NCBI RefSeq assembly: GCF_022179385.1
Contig: NZ_BPQS01000016.1
Location: 1-64,000, forward strand
DNA length: 64,000 bases
Origin: Methylobacterium longum
Lineage (GTDB): Bacteria; Pseudomonadota; Alphaproteobacteria; Rhizobiales; Beijerinckiaceae
Reading direction: 5' to 3'
Of the stretch, positions 27,193 through 36,723 are shown one piece after another (within the stretch, counting starts at the first letter, position 1; each line of letters starts with the position of its first letter). A program made the position numbers and the translations under genes. The notes below the pieces were generated by a model, which was given only the letters and a program-made list of their open reading frames with translations, had not been told where the DNA came from and ran no database searches.

Positions 27193-27822
27193 GGCATCGC
27201 GATCTGATCTCTTGCCAGTCTCTCGCTGACAGCCTTCGAAGGGGCGTCATACGGCTCCTCGTTTGGACGAGCGCGGGACAGACTACGGGCATTCCTGATA
27301 TGAGTATCCTGTATGGAAGCGAGAAAAGTTGATGGTGAAGGCAGGATGATATCGATCCTGCTCAACCGAGGGCTTGCCCCCGGCACTTCCGTGTGTCGCC
27401 ATTTCAGACCGCGTTCGAGGAAGCCGATTGATCCCTGAACGCCGTCACTATTGTCGTTCTCGAACAGGCCGCTTTGCAGACTTGCAACCCTAACCGATGC
27501 AAAACCCGATCCTTAGTAGCGGCGGAACATACATCCGATTTCGCGCGCCTCACGACCGCGCGTGAGCGACTGCGCTGGGTCGGTAGGAAGCTGTCTGCTT
27601 TTCCGGTCGACCTTCTCCGAAGCGGACCGGCAGCTTTCGGCCAAACTACGCCATGCCGGCTCACCAATGGGATAAAACCAGTGGTTCGGCTTTGCGCCCA
27701 TTCACGTCATTCGTGCCGACTTGATCGCTTCTTGATAGCGGACATGGCGCTCGACTACTAATCGCTGCGGTTTTGCGCGAAACATGGGCTAACGAACACA
27801 CAAGTTCGCGATGTAGCTAGCT
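27193..27822. repeat. Intergenic stretch with full-length dispersed repeat copy 7 (27558-27760)
   Basis: 27558-27760 is one of the two most complete copies. It has GTGAGCGACTGCGCTGGGTC at the left, TCTGCTTTTCCGGTCG and CTTCTCCGAAGCGGAC forming a hairpin, TTTCGGCCAAACTACGCCAT, then GGTTCGGCTTTGCGCCCATT and GATAGCGGACATGG at the right. The rest of 27193-27557 shows no gene; it should contain the soxC promoter. Confidence 0.7.
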
Positions 27823-29219
27823 TCGAGCGGGGTAGCGTCCACGGACGGGGTGTAAATTCGGGGCCCGTTTCGGCGGGGATTGGGGTGGCCATCAGGGCCG
27901 GCGGCTAAGGTGGAGTTTGCGGACTTCAACCCAAGCCGGGAGCACCCGATGACCGACGACAGAATGGCATTGATCGAAGCCTTCCAGAAGGCCGACGACG
28001 GCAACTTCCTGCGTGGCCTGGCCGAGACGGTCCTGCAGATCCTGATGGAGGCCGACGTGGATGGTCTGATCGGGGCTGGCCGCTACGAACGATCCGGCGA
28101 GCGCAGCACCTACCGCAACGGCTATCGGGAACGCAGCCTCGACACGCGGCTGGGCTCACTCAACCTGAAGATCCCGAAGCTGCGCACCGGCAGCTACTTT
28201 CCCGGCTTCCTGGAGCCGCGGAAGACCGTCGAGAAGGCGCTGGTGGCCGTGATCCAGGAGGCGTGGATCGCAGGCGTGTCGACCCGGCGCGTCGACGACC
28301 TCGTTCAAGCCATGGGGCTGTCGGGCATCTCGAAGTCCTCCGTGTCCAAGCTGTGCAAGGACATCGATGAGCGGGTGAACGCCTTCCTCAAGCGCCCGCT
28401 GTCGGGGGCGTGGCCGTATCTCTGGCTCGATGCCACCTACCTCAAGGTCCGCGAGGGCGGGCGCATCGTCTCCGTGGCCGCCATAGTCGCCGTGGCGGTG
28501 GACACGGAAGGCCGACGCGAGATCATCGGGCTGCACATCGGACCGTCCGAGGCTGAAGTGTTCTGGACCGATTTTCTACGCGACCTGGTCAAGCGCGGGC
28601 TCTCGGGTGTGCAGCTCGTCATCTCGGACGCGCACGAGGGGCTCAAAGCCGCCATCCGCCGCGTTCTGAAGGCGACCTGGCAAAGATGCCGGGTTCATTG
28701 GACCCGCAACGCGCTCGCCTACGTGCCGCGCGCTCAGCAGACCATGGTCGCCGCCGGCCTACGCCAAGCCTTCCAGCAGCCCGACCAGGAGGCGGCCCGT
28801 GCCGCTCTCCACCATCTTGCCGAGCAGCTTCACAATCGCTGGCCGAAGCTCAAGAGCTTCATCGATGCCACGAGCGAGGACGTGCTCGCCTACCTGACGT
28901 TCCCGGTCCAGCACCGGACCAAGTTGCACAGCACGAACCCACTCGAACGGCTCAACAAGGAGATCAAACGGCGCGCCGACGTTGTGGGCATCTTTCCCAA
29001 CACCGACTCCATCCAACGCCTGATCGGGGCCGTGTTGCTGGAGGCCAACGACGAGTGGCAGCTCCAGCACCGCTACATGCAGATCGAGGGCATGGCCGGC
29101 TTCACCCCAAGCCTGCTCGACGAGACCCTCACAGCAATTCCACCGCAAGCTGCCTGACCGATGGCTGCTCCAAATCCACTCCGAATTTCCACCTCATTGA
29201 CGGACACGACCTCGAGCGG
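27823..29219 (+). mobile_element. IS256-family element with 8-bp target duplication
   Basis: The element proper is 27831-29211 (1381 bp). Its 31-bp ends are imperfect inverted repeats, both beginning GGT and sharing GGTG-N-AAATTCGG at the inner side. The flanking octamer TCGAGCGG occurs at 27823-27830 and 29212-29219, the 8-bp duplication typical of IS256. The transposase is intact, so this is probably a recent insertion. Confidence 0.93.
27949..29157 (+). CDS. IS256-family transposase
   Basis: 402 residues from ATG 27949 behind GGGAG. The mutator-type DDE triad is visible: LWLDATYLKVREGG (first Asp), LVISDAHEGLKAAI (second Asp) and STNPLERLNKEIKRR (Glu). The upstream RYERSGERSTYRNGYR and GTGSYFPGFLEPRK-like segments are family hallmarks. 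It catalyses cut-out/copy-in transposition of the surrounding element. No interruption is seen. Confidence 0.93.
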   Translation: MTDDRMALIEAFQKADDGNFLRGLAETVLQILMEADVDGLIGAGRYERSGERSTYRNGYRERSLDTRLGSLNLKIPKLRTGSYFPGFLEPRKTVEKALVAVIQEAWIAGVSTRRVDDLVQAMGLSGISKSSVSKLCKDIDERVNAFLKRPLSGAWPYLWLDATYLKVREGGRIVSVAAIVAVAVDTEGRREIIGLHIGPSEAEVFWTDFLRDLVKRGLSGVQLVISDAHEGLKAAIRRVLKATWQRCRVHWTRNALAYVPRAQQTMVAAGLRQAFQQPDQEAARAALHHLAEQLHNRWPKLKSFIDATSEDVLAYLTFPVQHRTKLHSTNPLERLNKEIKRRADVVGIFPNTDSIQRLIGAVLLEANDEWQLQHRYMQIEGMAGFTPSLLDETLTAIPPQAA

Positions 29220-29304
29220 CTCATTGAGTGGCGTCTTGAGTACATCCGCTGAAACAGAGGCTTCAATGACGATCTGAGCCCCACAGCTGCCGCCGCGCGA
29301 GTTG

Positions 29305-30075
29305 CTATTCAGCGCTTCCTGACGGCAGCCCGGCGATCTTCCCTGCGGCATGCAGAAGCTCGACAGGAAGCATGGCGATGATCGTGCTGTTATGCTCGAC
29401 GCCGATCTCTGTCAGGGTCTGAAGTCGCCGCAGTTCTAAAGCACCCGGCGCGGTCGCGATCATCGCCGCCGCCTCAGCAAGTTTCTGAGCCGCTTCGTTC
29501 TCACCTTCAGCCTTGATGATGCGCGCTCGCTTCTCGCGGATCGCCTCAGCCTCACGCGCGATGGCGCGCTGCATCTGCTCAGGGATATCGACATCCTTGA
29601 TCTCGACTGCGTCGATCTCGATCCCCCAGCGCTCAGCTGCGGTTGAGAGCAGTTCGAGCAGACGCTTGTTGATGGCGACCCGGTCCTTCAGCATCTGATC
29701 GAGGTCACTTTGGCCGATGGCGTCGCGCATTCCGGTCTCGGCCGCCTGGATGATGGCCGAACGCCACGACTCGACCGCTGTGACCACACGAGCAGGGTCG
29801 ACGGCTCGATACCAGAGTACCGCGTTCACTTTGACGGCGACCCCGTCGCGGGTGATCGTCTCCTGGGTCTCAAGCTGCACGGTGATGGTTCGGGTGTCCA
29901 CCTTCACGACGCGGTCAACGAACGGGATCAGCCAGTACCAACCCGGCCCTTTGGTCGTTCCGAGCCGACCGAGGCGAAAGAGCACCGCTCGCTCGTACTC
30001 CTGATTAATGCCGAGCGTCTTGAGGGCGAGCCCCAGTAGAACGACCGCTATGGCAGCGACGATCGCGTAATTCAT
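29305..30075 (-). CDS. Slipin (stomatin/prohibitin, SPFH domain) membrane protein
   Basis: 256 residues: one N-terminal transmembrane helix (MNYAIVAAIAVVLLGLALKTLG), then the SPFH domain with RAVLFRLGRL, GPGWYWLIPFVDRV and VDTRTITVQLETQETITRDGV split over several strands, then a coiled-coil helix rich in Glu and Ala (EAIREKRARIIKAEGENEA). Slipins organise membrane microdomains and often pair with an NfeD protease; none is adjacent. The gene lies between IS256 and a MITE-like element. Confidence 0.88.
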   Translation of the reverse strand: MNYAIVAAIAVVLLGLALKTLGINQEYERAVLFRLGRLGTTKGPGWYWLIPFVDRVVKVDTRTITVQLETQETITRDGVAVKVNAVLWYRAVDPARVVTAVESWRSAIIQAAETGMRDAIGQSDLDQMLKDRVAINKRLLELLSTAAERWGIEIDAVEIKDVDIPEQMQRAIAREAEAIREKRARIIKAEGENEAAQKLAEAAAMIATAPGALELRRLQTLTEIGVEHNSTIIAMLPVELLHAAGKIAGLPSGSAE

Positions 30076-30174
30076 TCCACGCCCCCAGAGCCGGTGTAGT
30101 TACAGCGGCAGAAATATCAACCCATGTTGAGCCCCCAGCGCAGGTGCGGCGAGCAGCCTCAGAGACCCGATTTA

Positions 30175-30378
30175 GAGCGTGTTATGAACCTTCCAGCGAG
30201 GATCACTTACGCCCGCTGACGCGCATCTGATACAGATGCACTGCCTAGTCTTTGAATGGCTTGGCGCCCAGGATCGGATGCTTCGTTCATGAAGACAACC
30301 GTCGTGCGGATGAAATTAGCTGGCTCTAGACGTCAATTGGATCAACGGCTTACCAGAGCACAGGTTCATAACACGCTC
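30175..30378. mobile_element. MITE-like element, 204 bp
   Basis: A perfect inverted repeat, GAGCGTGTTATGAACCT and its complement, bounds 30175-30378, with TA directly outside each end (a possible TA target duplication). The interior codes for nothing. Size, perfect ends and lack of a transposase fit a miniature element mobilised in trans. Confidence 0.75.
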
Positions 30379-30476
30379 TAGGACGTTTCCGAACCCTCGG
30401 AGTTTCGGACTACGCATGTTAATCGCCACTGCGCTAAGCCTTGGCAACGATCCACCATACCTTGCAGGCAGCCCGT

Positions 30477-30612
30477 TCAGCCATTCGGCGGGCCCACGGT
30501 ACCGGCTACATAAGCCTGCCGGGATCCGACCGGCTTTGGCTGCCCTGTTGTGCTGTGGCGTGCCATCTGACGCTCGATCTCGACGTTCAACTCGGCCCCG
30601 AGCAACACGATG
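30477..30612 (-). pseudogene. C-terminal remnant of a YihY/BrkB-type membrane protein
   Basis: Read on the minus strand, this segment gives IVLLGAELNVEIERQMAR, then GQPKPVGSRQAYVAGTVG before a TGA at 30477. That resembles the conserved last helix and tail of YihY/BrkB family proteins. There is no start, and the frame is lost upstream near 30612. It sits in the 366-bp gap between the MITE and the dienelactone-hydrolase gene and is the only recognisable content there. Confidence 0.5.
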
Positions 30613-30744
30613 CAGCCGCTTCGCGACCTCGTGGCAGACTATCGGCGAGCACCGGACGGTGCATCGCGTGAATGCGCCGCCCTCGCCAGTTGACGCCGGC
30701 GCCGTTCGCGCCAAGCTAGCGCGGAACACCGTCTTGGAGGCTCG

Positions 30745-31709
30745 ATGCGCGTCACAACCGCCACGCTACTGGTTCTCGCGGCCACGACGCTCGCGGCTCA
30801 GGCCGGATCGCCGCTTCCAGGCCGCATCGAGATCCACGCGGTCAAAAGCCGAACCGTCACCGGCGATGAGTTCCTGCGTGCTGACGCGCCCGGGCGCGAC
30901 GTCATCCTCGGTGGCGAACTCCGGCTTCCGGTTGGCGCACCGCAGAAGGTGCCCGTCGTGATCCTCATCCACGGCTCGGGCGGGATCAGCGCCGGTCCTG
31001 ACGCGTGGGCGCGCACCCTCAACGAAGCGGGCGTAGGTGCGTTCATCCTCGACACGTTCACCGGTCGCGGCATCGTCAGTACCATCGAGGATCAGGAGCA
31101 GCTCAACTCTCTGGCCATGATGGTCGACGCCTATCGCGCCCTCGACGTACTCGCGGCGCACCCGCGGGTCCGAGCCGACCGCATCGCGGTCATGGGCTTC
31201 TCGAAGGGGGCAGTCGCGGCCGTGTACTCGGCCTCTGAGCGCTTCCGCTCGACGTACGGAGGCGCGAACGGTTTCGCCGCCCACATCGGATTTTACACCC
31301 CCTGCAACGTAACCTACCGCGACGACACAAGGTTGGTTCAGCGCCAATCCGCCTCTTTCACGGCATTAGCGACGACTACGTGAGCGTCGTGCCGTGCCGG
31401 GACTATGTGGCCCGGCTGAAGGCGGCTGGGGCAGATGTGGCGCTGACGGAGTACCCGGACGCGCAGCACAGCTTCGATACGCCGACCAGCCCGCCCCTCG
31501 TTGGGATCCCGAAGGCGCAGAGCACCCGCAATTGCCGGCTGAAGGAAGGCGACGAGGGCACAATCCTCAACGCGGCGACGAGCGAGCCCTACAAGCTTGG
31601 AACGGATGCTTGCGTGGCAACGGGTGCGCATGTCGGCCATAATCCGACCGCAACGGCTGCTGCGCGAGAGGCCCTCGTCCGGTTTGTGCAGGCGGTGTTG
31701 CTGCAGTGA
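30745..31709 (+). pseudogene. Exported dienelactone-hydrolase family protein, frameshifted
   Basis: The first frame (30745-31383) has a Sec signal (TATLLVLAATTLAAQA), VVILIHGSGG and the nucleophile elbow VMGFSKGAVAAV. Near 31340 the reading continues in another frame: PIRLFHGISDDYVSVVPC, then PDAQHSF with the catalytic His, to 31709. Joining the frames restores a normal dienelactone-hydrolase-like protein, so one base has been lost, or the read contains an error. The second frame could only start at GTG 31380. As written the gene is broken between nucleophile and acid/His. Confidence 0.8.
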
Positions 31710-31862
31710 GAAGTGGCTCAGGACTATCGGCCTCCCCACAAGCAGACCCGTAGTGGATCCTGGCATCGATAGTGTGGCCTCTGACGGCGCTCGCCCGCAC
31801 TCAGCCGTTGCCGCGCTCACCGTTTCGCCCTCACACTGCGCAACTTGAGCGGAGGAGACGCA

Positions 31863-32675
31863 ATGGTGAGACCTACACTCCTGGCGGTGGTCGCCTGCGC
31901 CTGCCTGTTTGGGGATTTGTGGTCCGAACAGAGCTACGCTCAGCAACACACGCCAACACTCGAGCCGTCCCTTGGTGCCGTTGTCGAGGATCTCGTCGTC
32001 GCCAACCACATCCTCGCTGATCAAGGCGTGGTGGATGGCTTTGGACATATCAGCGCCCGACATCCCACGAGGCCTGATCACTTCCTGATGTCGCGCTCTG
32101 TGGCGCCGGCGCTGGTCCGACGCGACGACATCCTGGAGTTCGACCGCGACGGCGAGCCGGTCGATGCGAGGGGCCGACAGGTCTTCCTCGAGCGGTTCAT
32201 CCACAGCGCAATCTATCGGGTACGCCCAGATGTGCAGTCAGTGGTGCACACCCACTCGCCGGCCGTGATCCCCTTCAGCGTCAGCCAGGTGCCGATGCGC
32301 GCCACCTTCCACCTGGCCGCCTTTCTGAGCTCCGGAGTTCCGGTCTTCGAGATCCGCGAGGCTGGTGGAATGACGGATCTTCTGGTTCGCAACGATCAAC
32401 TCGGCAGCGCGCTGGCTACAGCACTGGGCGAGCACGCCGTCGCGCTCATGCGCGGGCACGGCGACGTCGTCGTGGGTCCGACGATACCGATGGCGGTGTT
32501 CCGCGCCGTTTACACCGAGGTGAACGCCCGGATCCAGGCACAGGCGATCACCTTGGGAGGCACGGTGACCTACCTGGAGCCGGAGGAAGGGCGCCAGGCC
32601 AGCAGGGCCGTTGACCAGATCCACATGCGCGCTTGGGACCTGTGGAAGCGCAAGGAGTCCAATCCGCATCCTTGA
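31863..32675 (+). CDS. Exported class II aldolase/adducin-domain protein
   Basis: 270 residues from ATG 31863 behind GGAGGAGA, with a Sec-type signal ending near SYAQQ. The aldolase II fold shows GFGHISARHP, HTHSPAVIPF (two metal-ligand His) and MRGHGDVVVG (third His), as in fuculose- or ribulose-phosphate aldolases and decarboxylases. Members are normally cytosolic; an export signal is unusual. It could cleave or decarboxylate a non-phosphorylated hydroxy-acid or sugar in the periplasm. It follows the broken dienelactone hydrolase. Confidence 0.8.
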   Translation: MVRPTLLAVVACACLFGDLWSEQSYAQQHTPTLEPSLGAVVEDLVVANHILADQGVVDGFGHISARHPTRPDHFLMSRSVAPALVRRDDILEFDRDGEPVDARGRQVFLERFIHSAIYRVRPDVQSVVHTHSPAVIPFSVSQVPMRATFHLAAFLSSGVPVFEIREAGGMTDLLVRNDQLGSALATALGEHAVALMRGHGDVVVGPTIPMAVFRAVYTEVNARIQAQAITLGGTVTYLEPEEGRQASRAVDQIHMRAWDLWKRKESNPHP

Positions 32676-32824
32676 CTGTGATCAGGCGCAATCGCGCATG
32701 ACGCCCGGCGTACCTAATGGTCGCCGAGTCACCCCGGCAGCCGTGCGTCATTCAGAGAATTGCACGCGCACGACAATGGGCTGTTTCGCTTGGCGATGGC
32801 CACGGCAAGCGGAGTATTAGATAT

Positions 32825-34261
32825 TTAGATATAAGGTAGGAGGAGGCGGGCGCTGGCGTCGCGTAGCCGGACCAGGAGCGAACGCCTTGCCAGATCTGCC
32901 TGTGTAAGGCGTCGTGCCATCTTGTTCTCCATAGTTCCTGTGATCTGCTCCGCTAGGTCTGCATCATAGATCTCAACGTTAAGCTCGAAGTTGAGACGAA
33001 AGCTGCGCATGTCCCAGTTTGCGCTACCAACAAAGCACCAAATTCCGTCGATGACGAGTAGCTTCGAGTGATCAAACGGTGGCTCATCCAGCCACACCCG
33101 AACGCCATTTTCGAGCAAGAGGCCGACGTGAGCTCGCGTGGCCCAGTCAACTAAGCGGTGATTGCTGGTCTGCGGGATGATGATATCGACAGTTATCCCC
33201 CGAACTGCCGCAAGTGACATGACACTGGTCACGACCTCGTTGGGCAAGAAATAAGGCGTTACGAGCCGAATGCTTTTCTGAGCACAGGTGAGCGCCTGAA
33301 GCACAACAAACTCAATTTTCTCGATATCAGCGTCAGGCCCGGACGTAACAACACGGGCCATAGCCTCGCCTGCCGAAGCGAGACTTGGGAACCAGCGCTC
33401 GCCATCGAGCTTCTCACCCATCGCGAATGCCCAGCTCCGCGCAAATGCTCTTGCAAGCTGTCCGACCACAGGTCCTTCGAAGCGAAAGTGGGTATCGCGG
33501 ACGGGGCGCCGCGGATGTGAGGCGACGCGGTTCTCATCGGCGATGTTGATGCCCCCGGTAAATCCGATCGCTCCGTCGACGATGAGAAGCTTTTTGTGCG
33601 TGCGCAGATTGAGGAACGGCATGCGCCATGGCAGCGCCGAGTGCATGAAGAGCGCGACTGGCACGCCAGCTCTACGCAGGCGCCGGTAAATTCTATGAAA
33701 GAAATAGCCGCTGCCGATGCCATCGATCAGCACACGGACCTCCGCTCCTCGCGCCTTCGCGGCGACCAAGGCCTCAAAGAATGTCCCGCCCACCTCGTCA
33801 TCGCGGAAGATGTAGCTCGACAACGCAACTGAGTGTTGAGCCGTGCCGATTGCAGCCAGCATGGCCGGATAGGCCTCATCCCCGTTGTGCAGCCGCTGGA
33901 CGGAATTGCCCTCCTGGATCGGCAGCCGGGTGATTTGCCGAACAGCATGCTCGAACGTTTGGTAGGCTGACGGTACGGGAGCCGCCCGCGCTGGCGCCGC
34001 TTCAGCCCGCGTAGATAGCTTCATGTCTAATTGGCGCGCACGTCGCGAGACTCGGTTGACGCCGAACAGGGCATACAGGGCGGATCCAGAGATCGGCGCG
34101 AGCCAAGCGAGGCCAATCCAGCCGATAGTTGCTCCAACCTCACGCCTGTGGAGCAGCACGTGAACCATCACCGCAAGCGAGAGCGCGAAGCGAGATAGCG
34201 TCACTACATCCGATCGAACAAAAGCGGACAGATTAATCCATCTAAATATAATCTCCTCCAC
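32825..34261 (-). CDS. Cardiolipin synthase (PLD family)
   Basis: 478 residues: two N-terminal transmembrane helices (ALSLAVMVHVLL; IGLAWLAPISGSALYALFG), then two phospholipase-D HKD motifs, THKKLLIVDGAIGFTGGIN and DHSKLLVIDGIWCFVGSANWD. The domain order and length match bacterial cardiolipin synthases, which join two phosphatidylglycerols at the inner membrane. Start GTG 34261 is uncertain. The AT-rich 5' end and the leader suggest a different source from its neighbours. Confidence 0.88.
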   Translation of the reverse strand: MEEIIFRWINLSAFVRSDVVTLSRFALSLAVMVHVLLHRREVGATIGWIGLAWLAPISGSALYALFGVNRVSRRARQLDMKLSTRAEAAPARAAPVPSAYQTFEHAVRQITRLPIQEGNSVQRLHNGDEAYPAMLAAIGTAQHSVALSSYIFRDDEVGGTFFEALVAAKARGAEVRVLIDGIGSGYFFHRIYRRLRRAGVPVALFMHSALPWRMPFLNLRTHKKLLIVDGAIGFTGGINIADENRVASHPRRPVRDTHFRFEGPVVGQLARAFARSWAFAMGEKLDGERWFPSLASAGEAMARVVTSGPDADIEKIEFVVLQALTCAQKSIRLVTPYFLPNEVVTSVMSLAAVRGITVDIIIPQTSNHRLVDWATRAHVGLLLENGVRVWLDEPPFDHSKLLVIDGIWCFVGSANWDMRSFRLNFELNVEIYDADLAEQITGTMENKMARRLTQADLARRSLLVRLRDASARLLLPYI

Positions 34262-34341
34262 TTGCGTTCCTTCAACTTAAAATGCGCATATCAGGCACGC
34301 GAATTCTATGAAAATCTAAAGAAAGTTCTGGGATTAGACTG

Positions 34342-36480
34342 CTATTGTGCGAGCGGGTCAGGGCGCAGTTGTAGCCGGAACACCTTGGGCGACGCCTCTG
34401 TGCCGCCCTCGCCGTGGAAGTTCGCCCGAGTGCCAGAGGTGGTCCACAGGCCGCGCCCCTTCCAACCGGCTGCAGCATCGTCGACGCGCCCATCCACGTT
34501 CTTCGTGAAGAAGCCCAGCGGGTAGGGAACCCGCAGGCTCACGAACTCCCCGTGCACAAGAGCGAGAAGCCGCTCGCCGCCGTTGGCCGAGGCGATGGGC
34601 ACGTTCGCGCCGAGCCCGAGCACGTTGTAGCGATCGACCCAAACATAATAGGCATGCTCGGCACTGTCGGAGGCGTCGAGATCGCGGAATTGCGGGCCCG
34701 GAAAGCGGTAGAGGGTCCAGCCCTCCCGACAGAGGCGCCCCTCCGCCGCTTCCGGTCCGTTAAGCGGGCCTTTGCACTTCGTGCGGTCGAAGCTAGCGAG
34801 ATGCCCGCTCGACAGCGCGGTCCACACCACGCCATCGAGGCCGATATCCAGCCCACGTGGGCCAAAGCTGCCCTCCGGCGGCCGGTAGATCTCGGCTAGC
34901 GCAGTTCGGGCCGGGTCGGACCCGGGGTTCAAGCGAATGACGTAACCGGGTTGGTCGATGCGCGAGAAGCCGCGATCCATCGACTGGCCCCAGATCGTGT
35001 CGTCGACCGGGCTCGGCATGATGCCGTAGAAGGCCGCCATCACACGCTTGTCCTTGGCCGAATCGACGGGCTGGTCGGCGGCTACGAAGTCGTCGCGCCG
35101 GCCATTACCGTTGGTGTCGACGATGAGCGGGGTCCAGCCCTGCGCTTTGACGGCGTCGTGCGTCTCCAGGAATAAGCGCGTGTTGAGCCATCCGACCACA
35201 CCGCTTGCCGGACCACCGGCGCTCGTCCAGAGCGTGTCGTTCCGGTCATGCCCGAAGTAGAGGTGGTGTGTGGTGAAGCAGGTGTCGATCAACTCCCAGT
35301 GTCCAGTGGCAGGGTCGTACATCGAGAGCTGGCGGACTGACTGCTTAAGCGGCGCAACTGCCGCGGATGGGTGAGTTTGGCAGAAACCCGGGTTTTCCGG
35401 CGGTCTCAAGCGTGCGGTGAACCACACCTTCCCGGTGCCATCCATCATCACGTTGTGGATGCTCGTGTGCCCGTCCCAGATCGGCTCCTCACCCCAGTAG
35501 GCAGATGGGCTGCGGGCGGCATCGAGCGACGAGGGCGTTTTCGGGTCGAGGTAGGGGTGTCTCACCTCACCGGCCACGTTCCGGACTGGATCGAGCGTCG
35601 GCACCAGATCCGTGCTCTCCTCCGGTGAGCCCCAGATCAGCCCGTTGGCATTGAGCCGAGGATCGCGCTTGTCGGTCGAGATCGCGTCGTGTTGATAGTG
35701 CTTCGGCGAGGCCCAATCCCACATCGTGACGACGAGGTTGCGCTCCATGCCCTTCGGACGCTCAGGTTTGTCGAAGGGCAACTCGCCCGCGGCGATGCGG
35801 TCGGTCCAATCGGCGAACATGCTGTAGGCCTTCTCCGGACCGAGACTGCCGAGGGCGACAGCCATGTACTCCATGGCTTGACCGGCTTGCGTGCGCAGCG
35901 CCCAGGCGGTGTGCGAGTCGTTCTGCGTCCTGAAGAAGGCCGGGATCTGCCGTATCCCGCGCGAGCCCAACGCGTGACAGGACTGGCACATGTTCTTGAT
36001 CGTATCGACCCAGGCCTCCTGAGAGACCATCGTGCTTGGGATGCCGTTGCCCTGATCACCGGTGCCTGGAAACGCAGATTTCGGTGGGATGTTGAGCAGG
36101 GAGTACCAGTACATACCAGGGTAGTATTGGGCTGCTTCGGCTTCTGAGGGGGCTGCCACTGCCGTGAGCGCGAGGGACTCGCCGGGCCGAGCCTCTCTCT
36201 TGGCCGAATCCACCAAGCCGTAGCCGCGCACCCAGACCTGATAGGTCGCGCCGGGTAGATCGGGGAGCGCAAAGCGACCCTCGTCGTCCGTGACGACGAC
36301 CTGGGCGTACTTGGTGGGCAGGTCCTGCGTCTCGGCGATGACCCAGACGCCCGCCTCGGGACCGCTCGGACCGCGAACCGTGCCGGCGATTGAGGACGGG
36401 GCAATGTTTGTATCGGCAGCTTGCACGTGGCCCAATGCGGCGAGCAGCAACGCGAGCCCGGCAGCTGTGCGAACGACCAC
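34342..36480 (-). CDS. Secreted protein with CarboxypepD-like domain, CxxCH motif and Vgb-like propeller
   Basis: 712 residues from GTG 36480 (GAGGAG 6 nt upstream) with a Sec signal (LALLLAALGHVQA). Residues about 30-100 form a carboxypeptidase-regulatory-like beta domain (GTVRGPSG, TDDEGRFALPDLPGATYQVW). A haem-type motif CQSCH follows near 155. The C-terminal ~450 residues are propeller blades like virginiamycin B lyase (MMDGTGKVWFTARLR, GLDIGLDGVVWTALSSGHLASFDR). A periplasmic redox or binding protein is likely. The substrate and any catalytic role are unknown. Confidence 0.75.
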   Translation of the reverse strand: MVVRTAAGLALLLAALGHVQAADTNIAPSSIAGTVRGPSGPEAGVWVIAETQDLPTKYAQVVVTDDEGRFALPDLPGATYQVWVRGYGLVDSAKREARPGESLALTAVAAPSEAEAAQYYPGMYWYSLLNIPPKSAFPGTGDQGNGIPSTMVSQEAWVDTIKNMCQSCHALGSRGIRQIPAFFRTQNDSHTAWALRTQAGQAMEYMAVALGSLGPEKAYSMFADWTDRIAAGELPFDKPERPKGMERNLVVTMWDWASPKHYQHDAISTDKRDPRLNANGLIWGSPEESTDLVPTLDPVRNVAGEVRHPYLDPKTPSSLDAARSPSAYWGEEPIWDGHTSIHNVMMDGTGKVWFTARLRPPENPGFCQTHPSAAVAPLKQSVRQLSMYDPATGHWELIDTCFTTHHLYFGHDRNDTLWTSAGGPASGVVGWLNTRLFLETHDAVKAQGWTPLIVDTNGNGRRDDFVAADQPVDSAKDKRVMAAFYGIMPSPVDDTIWGQSMDRGFSRIDQPGYVIRLNPGSDPARTALAEIYRPPEGSFGPRGLDIGLDGVVWTALSSGHLASFDRTKCKGPLNGPEAAEGRLCREGWTLYRFPGPQFRDLDASDSAEHAYYVWVDRYNVLGLGANVPIASANGGERLLALVHGEFVSLRVPYPLGFFTKNVDGRVDDAAAGWKGRGLWTTSGTRANFHGEGGTEASPKVFRLQLRPDPLAQ

Positions 36481-36723
36481 GGTAATCTCCTCAGTTCTGG
36501 CGGGCACGCCCCGCCGGCCGCGACTCGCACTGTTGACAAGCTTCTCCTCCAGCCATGTAGGCGGGACCGCCGCTGCGGCGAGCGCCGAGGAAAGGTTTGG
36601 GGAGACACGTCCTTGCGCAACATGCGCCGGGGCGCCGGGTCGTGTCGGGGCCAGAGGGTGAGTTCGGCAGGCTTGTCGAGGTCGGTCGACGGTGTCACGG
36701 AATTGAGCTTGGGACGAGACATT

